From Actinoplanes missouriensis 431 (lineage in GTDB: Bacteria; Actinomycetota; Actinomycetes; Mycobacteriales; Micromonosporaceae): 64,000 bases of DNA. Shown here piece by piece: positions 17,306 through 25,700 of this stretch. The first letter of the stretch is position 1, and every line of letters starts with the position of its first letter. Location: assembly GCF_000284295.1 (NCBI RefSeq), contig NC_017093.1:5766001-5830000 (forward strand). Reading direction: 5' to 3'. The notes under the pieces are model-generated. The model was not told where the DNA came from. It saw only the letters and a program-made list of their open reading frames with translations, and made no database searches. Both the position numbers and the translations under genes were made by a program.

Positions 17306-18082
17306 ATGCGCTTCGCCACCTGGAACGTGAACTCGGTCAAGGCCCGCCTTCCCCGCCTGCTCGACTGGCTCGGCACCACCGCCCCGGACGTCGTCTGCCT
17401 CCAGGAGACCAAGGTCGCCGGCGACGGGTTCCCGGCCGGCGAGGTCGCCGAACTGGGGTACGAGACCGCGGCGTACGGGCAGGGCCGATGGAACGGCGTC
17501 GCCCTGCTCTCCCGGATCGGGCTGGACGGTGTGCGCCGCGGGTTCGACGGCGAGCCGCAGTTCGGGGGCGTGGCCGAGGCCCGGGCGATCAGCGCGGTCT
17601 GCGGCGGCATCCGGTTCACCTCGGTGTACGTGCCGAACGGGCGCACCCCGGACGACCCGCACTACGCGTACAAGCTGGAGTGGCTGGCCGCGCTGCGCCA
17701 AGCGCTCGTGCCGGACCTGGCGGCCGGGCCGGTCGTGGTGGCCGGCGACTACAACGTTGCGCCGACCGACGCGGACGTCTGGGACATCGGGGTCTTCGCC
17801 GGCTCGACCCACGTGACAGCGCCGGAACGGGCCGCCCTGGCGCGGTTGCGGGAGCTGGGGCTCACCGACGTGCCGGCGCGGGCCCTCAAGGGTGATCACC
17901 CGTTCACCTACTGGGACTACCGCGCCGGTATGTTTCATCAGAACAAAGGCATGCGGATCGACCTCGTCTACGCGAGCGCCGACGTCGCCGGGCGCGTCGA
18001 GGATGCCCTGGTGGACCGGGATGCGCGCAAGGGCAAGGGACCTTCCGACCATGCCCCGATCGTGGTCGACCTGAAGGACTGA
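17306..18082 (+). CDS. xthA: Exodeoxyribonuclease III (AP endonuclease)
   Basis: A 258-residue exonuclease III/EEP-fold nuclease that cuts at abasic sites and removes 3' blocking groups in base excision repair. Family motifs are all present: RFATWNVNSVKARL at the start, CLQETKV with the metal-binding Glu, VVAGDYNVAPTDADVWD, the YWDYRAG segment, MRIDLVYAS and the closing GPSDHAPIVVDL with catalytic Asp-His. The ATG at 17306 begins exactly at the conserved N-terminus; the longer open frame upstream is not family sequence. It may be co-transcribed with the small peptide just upstream. Confidence 0.96.
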   Translation: MRFATWNVNSVKARLPRLLDWLGTTAPDVVCLQETKVAGDGFPAGEVAELGYETAAYGQGRWNGVALLSRIGLDGVRRGFDGEPQFGGVAEARAISAVCGGIRFTSVYVPNGRTPDDPHYAYKLEWLAALRQALVPDLAAGPVVVAGDYNVAPTDADVWDIGVFAGSTHVTAPERAALARLRELGLTDVPARALKGDHPFTYWDYRAGMFHQNKGMRIDLVYASADVAGRVEDALVDRDARKGKGPSDHAPIVVDLKD

Positions 18083-18146
18083 GCCGGGAAGCACGTAGGC
18101 TGGAGTCGATACTGCGAGGCTCAACGGGGAGAGACGGGAGGGATGG

Positions 18147-19814
18147 ATGTCAGCGCTCACGCCGGCCGGGACCGGTGAATCGCTGCAGATTCCGGCCCCG
18201 GTTCTGATCCGGGCGGCCCTGGAGGCCACGACCGAGGGCGTGGTGCTCTGCACCGCCGCGGACGGCATCGTGCTGTTCGCCAACGCCGCGGCCCGCGACC
18301 TGGCACCGGAGCTCACGCCGGGGCAGGCCGTCCCGTTCACCGGCGACTCGTTCCGCACCACGGCCGGCGGCCGTCATGTGTACGGGATGCGGCGCCGGCT
18401 GGACGACGGCCACGACGCCTGGTTCCTGCGCGACCACACCGAGGAGACCGAGCACGCGGCGGCGCTGGAGGTGGAGCGGGCCCGGTCGGCGTTCCTCGCC
18501 GAGGCGGGACAGCGGCTCTCCGCGTCACTGCACGTGCGGCGGTGTGCGCGGACCACGGCGGAGCTGGCGGTGACCCACCTGGCCGACGCCGCGATCGTGG
18601 TCATGCCCGGCGGGACCGGCGGGCAGTGCTCCTGGATCCGCCTCTCCCCCGGCCACGCGCCCGAGGAGGGCACGCTCGCCGCCCGGATGCTCACCGAGGT
18701 GCCCGGCCTCTCCGAGGCGCTCGACGGGTTCCCGCCGATCCCGAGCCGCTGGCTCGACCCCGGCCAGACGCCCGGCTGGCTCTTCCCGGCCGACCTGGGG
18801 CCGGTCGGCGCGCTGCTGGTCACGCCGCTGCCCGGCAACGCCGAGACGGCCGGCGCGCTGATCCTGGCCCGGCTGGGGCCGCAGAGCGCGTTCGACGCCG
18901 GCGACGAGTTGCTCGCCCGGGTCTTCGCGGCACGGGCCGGCGCCGCGCTCGCCGCCGCCATGCTCTACCAGGAGCAGGTCGACACCACCGCGGTCCTGCA
19001 GGCCGACCTGCTGCCGCCGGAGCTGCCCCAGCCCGAGGGCTTCGAGCTGGCCGCCTCCTACCAGGCCGCCCGTGACTCGCTGCGGGTCGGCGGCGACTTC
19101 TACGACGTGCTCGGACCGACGCCCGGTGGCAGCGACACCGTGATCGCGCTCGGCGACGTCTGCGGCACCGGCCCGGAGGCCGCGGTGCTGACCGGCAAGG
19201 TGCGCCAGACGCTGCGCGCGCTGCGGCTGGTCGACGTCGCCCCCGAGTCGATGCTGACCGTGCTCAACCAGGCGCTGCTGCAGTCCGGGCGCCGCTCCCG
19301 TTTCGTCACGCTGGTGGTCGGCTCGGTCCAGCGGGTCGAGCACGGCCGGGTGCGGCTCCGGCTGGCGAGCGGCGGTCACCCTCCGCCGCTGGTCCTGCGC
19401 ACCGACGGTACGGTCGACGTCGTGCCCACCAGGGGGACGCTGATCGGCGTCCTCCCGGAAACGGTCGTCACCCCGGCCACGGTCGAGCTCTCGCCGGGCG
19501 AGCTGTGCCTGCTCTACAGCGACGGCCTCACCGAGGCGCGCGGCGGTCCGAGCGGCGACGAGCAGTTCGGCGAGGAGCGGCTGCACCGGCAGCTCGCCGG
19601 TTGCCTCGGCATGCCCGGCGCGGTGGTGGTGGAGCGGCTGCGCCAGCTGGTCTCCGACTGGCTGCACGGCGGGCCCAGCGACGACATCGCGATCATGGCC
19701 GTCCGCGCGCACACCCGGCCACCGCTGAGCCTGCGGGGCGGCGGGGCGCCGAACGCGTCGCCGTACCTGGTCTCCGCGCGGCGCGGCGACCGGCGCAGCC
19801 GGGCCCGGTCATGA
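18147..19814 (+). CDS. PAS-GAF-SpoIIE (PP2C-type) serine phosphatase
   Basis: A 555-residue cytoplasmic sensor phosphatase. Residues about 15-105 form a PAS-like domain (EATTEGVVLCTAADGIVLFANAA), about 115-275 a GAF-like domain, and about 290-520 a SpoIIE/RsbU-type PP2C domain. The metal-binding acidic residues are present in VGGDFYDVL (about 314-322), ALGDVCGTG (about 334-342), LLYSDGLTEAR and GPSDDIAIMAV, so it is probably active. Relatives dephosphorylate STAS anti-anti-sigma proteins and so release SigB/SigF-type sigma factors. The stop codon overlaps the start of the B12-binding protein by four bases (ATGA), which strongly suggests a shared function. Confidence 0.93.
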   Translation: MSALTPAGTGESLQIPAPVLIRAALEATTEGVVLCTAADGIVLFANAAARDLAPELTPGQAVPFTGDSFRTTAGGRHVYGMRRRLDDGHDAWFLRDHTEETEHAAALEVERARSAFLAEAGQRLSASLHVRRCARTTAELAVTHLADAAIVVMPGGTGGQCSWIRLSPGHAPEEGTLAARMLTEVPGLSEALDGFPPIPSRWLDPGQTPGWLFPADLGPVGALLVTPLPGNAETAGALILARLGPQSAFDAGDELLARVFAARAGAALAAAMLYQEQVDTTAVLQADLLPPELPQPEGFELAASYQAARDSLRVGGDFYDVLGPTPGGSDTVIALGDVCGTGPEAAVLTGKVRQTLRALRLVDVAPESMLTVLNQALLQSGRRSRFVTLVVGSVQRVEHGRVRLRLASGGHPPPLVLRTDGTVDVVPTRGTLIGVLPETVVTPATVELSPGELCLLYSDGLTEARGGPSGDEQFGEERLHRQLAGCLGMPGAVVVERLRQLVSDWLHGGPSDDIAIMAVRAHTRPPLSLRGGGAPNASPYLVSARRGDRRSRARS

Positions 19815-20830
19815 GCGGGGTCGCCGTGCACGTGGCGCTCGACCACTACCTGGAGCTGATCGGCGACGGCGACGAGCAGGGCGCCATCGACGTCGCCGCC
19901 GCGCTGCTGGACTCCGGCATGCCCGCCCAGCAGGTGATCAGCGATCTGATCGGCGCGGCTCAGCGGCGGGTCGGCGAGCTCTGGGCGTCCAACGAGTGGG
20001 GCGTGGCGCGGGAGCACGCCGCGACGGCGGTGAGCGAGCGGGTGCTGGCCGCCGTCGGCGCCCGCACCGCCGTGCCGGCGACCCGCGGCCGGATCACCCT
20101 GGCCTGCGTGGACGGCGAGTGGCACGGGCTGCCCGCCCGGATGCTCGCCGAGATGCTGCGCCTCGACGGCTGGCGGGTCGACTTCCTCGGCGCCAGCGTC
20201 CCCGGCCGTCATCTGATCACCCACCTGCACCAGACCGGGCCGGACGCGGTCGCGCTGAGCTGCATGATCCCGACCCGGCTGCCCCGCGCGCACGCCGCGA
20301 TCACCGCGTGCCGCGCCGCCGGGATCCCGGTGATCGCCGGGGGCCGGGGCTTCGGTCCGGACGGGCGGTACGCGCGACTGCTCGGCGCGGACGCGTGGGC
20401 CGCCACCGGGGAGGAGGCGGTGGCCCGACTGGCCGACGACTGGCCGCCGCCGTACGTCGCGGATCACCCGGGCACGTTCCTCGGTGACGAGGAGTACACC
20501 CATCTGGTCCGCTCCCGCCCTCAGCTGATCACCTGCGCGATGGACCGGCTGCCGGCGGTCTACCCGGAGGCCCACCACTACGACCAGGCCCAGATCGACG
20601 CCACCGCCGAGGACATCGGCCACATCGCGGACTTCCTGGCCGCCGCCCTCTACGTCGGCGACGAGGCGATCTTCACGGACTTCGTGGAGTGGACGGCCGA
20701 GGTGCTCTCCAGCCGGGGTGTCCCGCCGGGCGCGTTGCGGGTCGGGTTGCGGCTGGTCCGGGACCAGCTCGTGGACTTCCCGATGGCGATCAAGATGATC
20801 GATTCCGCGGTGGCGGGCCTCCCGCGATAA
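19811..20830 (+). CDS. B12-binding protein with CarH/LitR-type photoreceptor signature, no DNA-binding domain
   Basis: A 339-residue protein. Residues 1-90 are a cobalamin-binding helical bundle with the W-x9-EH signature (Trp58, Glu68, His69) typical of adenosylcobalamin photoreceptors of the CarH/LitR class. Residues 93-210 form a Rossmann B12-binding domain with the axial-ligand segment DGEWHG (His105), the SxL-type ALSCMI (Ser150) and IAGGRG (177-178). There is no MerR helix-turn-helix. Instead a C-terminal helical extension (about 220-339) of unknown family is present. Translational coupling to the SpoIIE phosphatase suggests it relays a light or cobalamin signal to that enzyme. A methyltransferase activator role is less likely, as no such genes are nearby. 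Confidence 0.88.
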   Translation: MSGVAVHVALDHYLELIGDGDEQGAIDVAAALLDSGMPAQQVISDLIGAAQRRVGELWASNEWGVAREHAATAVSERVLAAVGARTAVPATRGRITLACVDGEWHGLPARMLAEMLRLDGWRVDFLGASVPGRHLITHLHQTGPDAVALSCMIPTRLPRAHAAITACRAAGIPVIAGGRGFGPDGRYARLLGADAWAATGEEAVARLADDWPPPYVADHPGTFLGDEEYTHLVRSRPQLITCAMDRLPAVYPEAHHYDQAQIDATAEDIGHIADFLAAALYVGDEAIFTDFVEWTAEVLSSRGVPPGALRVGLRLVRDQLVDFPMAIKMIDSAVAGLPR

Positions 20831-20879
20831 ATCGATTGCGGCGGCGCGGCCGGGCGGATTACCGTCGGCGCATGCTGTG

Positions 20880-20930
20880 ATGAGAACCGGTCAGCCCCTG
20901 TCGCGCCCTCTGTGTGCGCGGGCTGCCTGA
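20880..20930 (+). CDS. Possible 16-residue leader peptide
   Basis: A short open frame, MRTGQPLSRPLCARAA, begins at the ATG at 20880 and ends 76 bases before the 78-residue gene. Its ribosome site is weak. Short Arg/Cys-containing leaders occur upstream of some actinobacterial genes, but this one does not match a known class. It is listed only as a candidate. Confidence 0.2.
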   Translation: MRTGQPLSRPLCARAA

Positions 20931-21006
20931 AGTCCGGAGCCCCGGCCGGCCACAGCGTTGCCGACTGCGGCTTGACGTCTTCTCTTCTTTCTCCAGGAGC
21001 CGCTTC

Positions 21007-21243
21007 ATGCCTGCAAAGCCCTTTTCTGTATCGATGAATGTCGATGAGCTAGCCCACGCGGAGATCGCCGCCGCGGTGCAGCGGACGACGACTGCCGCCG
21101 GGGAGGACCACTCCGCCGCGGAGATCGCGCACCACGGCGCCCGGGATCCGCGTCAGGCCGCCCGCGACAGGTCCGGCCGGGACCGCGCCGGCCGTGCCGC
21201 CGGCGCGTCCGGTGGCCGCAGCTACGCCTTCCGGCGCAGCTAG
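21007..21243 (+). CDS. Small Ala/Arg-rich hypothetical protein
   Basis: A 78-residue protein starting at the ATG at 21007 with an AGGAG site eight bases upstream. The N-terminal half (FSVSMNVDELAHAEIAAAVQ) may be helical; the C-terminal half is Arg/Gly/Ala-rich and probably disordered. No family is recognised. A strong terminator hairpin begins 15 bases after the stop, which supports this being a real transcription unit. Confidence 0.55.
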   Translation: MPAKPFSVSMNVDELAHAEIAAAVQRTTTAAGEDHSAAEIAHHGARDPRQAARDRSGRDRAGRAAGASGGRSYAFRRS

Positions 21244-21257
21244 GAAACACGCGAACA

Positions 21258-21293
21258 AAAAGGCGAAGGCGGCCTCGGCTGCCTTCGCCTTTT
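21258..21293 (+). terminator. Strong hairpin terminator
   Basis: A perfect 13-bp stem, AAAAGGCGAAGGC paired with GCCTTCGCCTTTT, with a ten-base loop. The terminal T run on the plus strand marks it as the terminator of the 78-residue gene. The A run on the other side lets it serve the opposite strand as well. Confidence 0.9.
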
Positions 21294-21329
21294 CCGTGCC
21301 GGACCCCGCGCCGGACGCCGTGCCGGACC

Positions 21330-21431
21330 CGGGCGGGTCGCCGCTCACGCCATCCAAACGGGCGGGTCGCCGCTCACGCCATCCAAACGGGCGGGCCGCC
21401 GCTCACGCCATCCAAACGGGCGGGCCGCCGC
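21330..21431. repeat. 29-bp tandem repeat, three full copies and a partial fourth
   Basis: Consecutive 29-base units start at 21330, 21359 and 21388, and a partial copy starts at 21417. Each unit begins CGGGCGGG and ends CACGCCATCCAAA; copies one and two are identical and copy three differs at one base. There are no spacers, so it is not a CRISPR array. It lies between the terminator and the stop codon of the LamG-like gene. Confidence 0.95.
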
Positions 21432-21435
21432 ACGC

Positions 21436-22185
21436 TCAGCCCAGCTGGACGTACACGTCGTCGATCTGGCCGTGGTACATGTCGCCGCCGTTCTGCAGGT
21501 TCGGCCCGCCGATCCGCAGCGGCATCGCGTTGTCCACGGCGAGGGTCGACGGCACCGTCACCCGAGTGCCCGCCGCGCCGTCCACCGACACGCTCAGCGC
21601 GGTCCCGGACCGCTCACACACAACGCGGTGCCAGTTGCCGTCCGCGACCGGCCGCGCCGACGTCGCGGTGAACTTCTGCCCGGTGCCCTGCGCCACCATC
21701 ACGCACTGCGCCCGGCCGGCCTTGCCGCTGATCTGCATCTTCCACTGGCTAGCCGAGCTGGCGACGCCCTTCTGCATGACGTTGGCGTTGCCGCTGAGCT
21801 GGGCCTGCGTGATCCGCACGCTGGCCGCCCACTTGAAGTTACGGGCCCCCGGGTCGAGGTCGGCGTCGTCGGCGGCCTCGAGGAGCGCCTTCGGGCAGGT
21901 GGGGGACGTGGCCGCGCAGGTGCCCGGGAACGAGGCGACCCGTCCCGCGCCGATCGTGGTGAACGCGACGAGCCCGTTGTTGGCGCCGCGCACGGTCAGC
22001 GGGCCGCCACGCCCGGACAGGTCGGAGACCCGGCCGCCGGTGGCGCCGCCGTCGAAGTTGTACCGGGCCACCAGGCCGGCCGGGGGCACCTCACCCGGCG
22101 CGGCGACCGCGGCCGGGGCGGCGAGGGCCGCGACGGAAGCCGGCACGGCCAGCAGGGCCAGAATCGAGTAGTTGAGGATCCTCAT
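21436..22185 (-). CDS. Secreted LamG/concanavalin A-like protein
   Basis: A 249-residue protein with an N-terminal signal peptide (MRILNYSILALLAVPASVAA, cleavage near APAAVAA at about 29). The mature part fits a LamG-type jelly-roll: ARYNFDGGATGGRVSDLSGRG at the front and VADGNWHRVVCERSGTALSVSVDG near the C-terminus. Four cysteines could form two disulphides. LamG domains bind glycans or proteins outside the cell. No catalytic residues are apparent. It stands alone, convergent with the 78-residue gene. Confidence 0.85.
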   Translation of the reverse strand: MRILNYSILALLAVPASVAALAAPAAVAAPGEVPPAGLVARYNFDGGATGGRVSDLSGRGGPLTVRGANNGLVAFTTIGAGRVASFPGTCAATSPTCPKALLEAADDADLDPGARNFKWAASVRITQAQLSGNANVMQKGVASSASQWKMQISGKAGRAQCVMVAQGTGQKFTATSARPVADGNWHRVVCERSGTALSVSVDGAAGTRVTVPSTLAVDNAMPLRIGGPNLQNGGDMYHGQIDDVYVQLG

Positions 22186-22253
22186 GCAGAAAAAGATCGC
22201 TCATTCCCACCGGAATACGGCATAACACCCCGGTGAAGTCGACCGTTCGGGGG

Positions 22254-22634
22254 TCAGAGCACTGCGGCCTCGACCGCGATCAGGCAGACGCCGAGCAGCC
22301 GCAGCAGCGACCACTCCGCGTCCAGCCACGCGGCGGCGGTGACCGGGGCCTCCCCCGGCGCCGGCAGGGTCCGGCCCATCCGGGCGACGCCGGCCGCGAT
22401 CGACCGGGCGTACGCGGCCAGCCCCTCCGCGTCCACCTCCCGGTCGGCGCCGGCGAGGGCGTCGCGGACCGCGGCGGCGTGCTGGTCGACCCGGGCCAGC
22501 AGGGCAGGCGAGGCGAACGCGGCGGCAAGGCCGTCGACACCGATCCGGGCCATCATCTCGTCGAGGTGGACACCGGCCGGGCGGACGGCGACAGCGGCGG
22601 CGAGCGGGGCGACAGCGAGGTTCTCGTTCGTCAT
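22254..22634 (-). CDS. Small helical hypothetical protein
   Basis: A 126-residue Ala-rich protein, probably mostly helical, with no signal peptide and one hydrophobic C-terminal stretch (SLLRLLGVCLIAVEAAVL) that could be a membrane anchor or buried helix. I do not recognise the family with confidence. It lies between the LamG protein gene and hrpA on the same strand but has short gaps on both sides. Confidence 0.65.
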   Translation of the reverse strand: MTNENLAVAPLAAAVAVRPAGVHLDEMMARIGVDGLAAAFASPALLARVDQHAAAVRDALAGADREVDAEGLAAYARSIAAGVARMGRTLPAPGEAPVTAAAWLDAEWSLLRLLGVCLIAVEAAVL

Positions 22635-22709
22635 GCGGAGGACACTAGGGCCCCGTGACCAGCAAGGACAGGTGGGTAACCGAACCGCACCCGGTGCGCA
22701 CCGACCCTG

Positions 22710-25700
22710 CTAGAGAGGCAGCGCGTCCATCGCCTTGTAGATCCGTTTGTCCGATATCGGGTACGCGGTGCCGAGCGTCTGCGCGAAGTAGTTGATCCGC
22801 AGCTCCTCGATCATCCAGCGGATCTCGCGCAGCCCCTCCTCGGCCGGTCCACCCGGATGCGCCTCGGCCCGCAGCTCGCGGTACTCCGACTCGATCTCGT
22901 GGATCTGCGTGGTCAGCTGCCGGTCCCGCCCGAGCCCGCCGCCGAGCCGGTCCAGCCGGTAGACGATGCCCCGCAGGTACCGCGGCATGTGGTGCAGCTG
23001 CCGCCACCCGGTCTCGGTCACGAACCCCGGATGCACCAGGCCCTTGAGCTGCTGCCGGATGTCGGCGAGCGCGGGCAGCAGGGCCGGGTCGCGCAGCGTG
23101 CGCACCCGCTGCTCGACGTCGTACGCGGTGGCCAGCACCGCCTGCACCTGGGTCACCACGTTGGCGACCGCGTCGACCAGGTCCTGCCGGACGTGGTCGC
23201 GCAGCGACGCGAACTCGACCGACGACCAGACCGGGCCGCCGTTGTCGGCGACCAGCCGGTCGACGGCGGCGCCCGCGCAGTCGTCGAGCAGATCCGCGAT
23301 CGACCGGTACGGGTTGGCGCGGGACAGCTCCAGCTTCGCCTTGTTGTCGAGCCGGCCGCCCAGGTACTTCGCGGCCGGGGGCAGCGTGAGCAGCAGCAGG
23401 CGGCGGGTGCCGGCGATCATCGCGACGCGCTGTTCCGGCTCGGTCTCGAAAACCTTCACGGCGATCGAGGTGCCCTCGTCGACGAGCGCCGGCCAGACGT
23501 TCACCTCGTACCCGCCGCGGGTCTGCGCGACCTTGCGGGGCAGCGCGCCGAAGTCGTTCGTGGTGATGCCGCGGCGTTCCAGGTTGCCGGCCGCCCGGGA
23601 GATGGTGGCCTGCACCTTGGGGGCGAGTTGCCGGCGCAGCACGTCGACGTCACGGCCCTCGGCGACCACCTCGCCGGCCTCGTTCACCACCCGGAAGTTC
23701 ATCCGCAGGTGCTCGGGCACCTGGTCGGGGCGCCACGCGTCGGCGGGCACCACGGTCCCGCTGAGCCGGCGCAGCTCGGCGCCGATCGCGTCGGGCAGCG
23801 GGCCGCGCCGGGCCGGCACCCGGTCGAGGACCGCTTCGGCCCAGTCCGGCACCGGGACGAACGACGTGCGCAGCTGCTTGGGCAGCGCCCGGATCAGCGC
23901 GATCACGACGTCCTTGCGGAAGCCCGGCACCGACCAGCCGAAGTCGTCGGCGTCGATCTTGTTGATCAGGTCGAGCGGCACCTTCACCGTGACGCCGTCG
24001 GCGTGCGAGTCGGGATTGAACTCGTAGTGCAGCGGGAGTTTCACCCCGCCGGCCAGCCAGGCGTCCGGGAACGCGTTCGGGTCGACGGTGTCCCGGCCCG
24101 CGTTGACGACGTCCTCGCGGGTGAACGTCAGCAGATCGGGATCGTCCCGCCGCGCCTTCTTCCACCAGCCGTCGAAATGGCGCGACGACACCACGTCGGC
24201 CGGGATACGCGCGTCGTACAGCGCGTAGACCGTCTCGTCGTCGACCGCGATGTCCCGCCGCCGGGCGCGATTCTCGATCTCGGTGATCTGTTTCAGCAGC
24301 CGGTTGTTCTCGGCGTAGAACTTGTGGTGGGTCTCCCAGTCGCCCTCGACCAGGGCGTGCCTGATGAACAGTTCCCGGGAGACGACCGGATCCACTTTTC
24401 CGTAACCGACGCGGCGGCGCGGCACGATCGGCAACCCGTAGAGGGTCACCTTCTCGAAGGCCATCACCGCGCCCATCTTGCGGTCCCAGTGCGGTTCCGA
24501 ATAGGTGCGCTTGACCAGGTGCGGAGCGAGTTTCTCGGCCCATTCCGGCTCGATCCGCGCGTTCACCCGGCCCCAGAGCCGGCTGGTCTCCACGAGCTCC
24601 GCGGACATCACCCAGCGCGGCTGCCGCTTGAACAGCGCCGATCCCGGGAAGACGGCGAACTTGGCGCCCCGGGCACCGAGGTACTCCCGTTTCTCCGGAT
24701 CCTTGAATCCGATATGGCTGAGCAGGCCCGCGAGCAGGGCGGTGTGCACCGGCTGTGCCGCGACCCCCGCTTCCCAGTCCTCTTTCACCGACAATCCGAG
24801 GGTACGGGTGACCTGCTTCAGCTGCGCGTAGATGTCCTGCCATTCCCGGACCCGCAGATAGTTCAGGAATTCGCTGCGACAGAGCCGCCGGAACTGATTG
24901 CCGGACAGTTCCTGCTGTTTCTCGCGCAGATAACGCCACAGGTTCAGGTAGCTGAAGAAGTCCGATTCCTTGTCGGTGAACCGGGCGTGTTTCTCGTCGG
25001 CCTGCTGCTGTTTGTCGGCCGGGCGCTCACGCGGATCCTGGATCGACAGGGCGGCGGCGATCACCATCACCTCGGCGACGCACTCCTGCCGGTCCGCCTC
25101 GATCACCATGCGGGCCAGCCGGGGGTCGACCGGCAGCTGGGCGAGCTGGCGGCCCAGCGGGGTGAGTTTGCGGTCGGTGAGGGCGCCGAGCTCCTCGAGG
25201 AGTTTCACGCCGTCGGTGATGTTGCGCCGGTCCGGCGGGTCGATGAACGGGAACTTGGCGAGGTCACCGAGACCGAGATTGGTCATCTGCAGGATGACGC
25301 TGGCCAGGTTGGTCCGCAGGATCTCCGGCTCGGTGAACTCCGGGCGCTGCTCGAAGTCCTCCTCGGAGTAGAGCCGGATGCAGATGCCGTCGGAGGTCCG
25401 CCCGCAGCGGCCCTTCCGCTGGTTCGCCGACGCCTGGGAGACCGGCTCGATCGGCAGCCGCTGCACCTTGAGCCGGTTCGAGTACCGGCTGATCCGGGCG
25501 GTGCCGGGGTCGATCACGTATCGGATGCCGGGAACGGTCAGCGACGTCTCGGCGACGTTGGTGGCGAGCACCACCCGGCGCCCGGTGTGCCGCTCGAAGA
25601 CCTTGTGCTGCTCGGCCGCGGAGAGCCGGCCGTAGAGCGGGACGATCTCGGTGTTGCGCAGGTCCCGCTTGGTCAGCGCGTCCGCGGTGTCCCGGATGTC

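Noticed and set aside
21330-21431. CRISPR array
   Set aside because: The units are directly adjacent without spacers and no cas genes are present. It is a plain tandem repeat.
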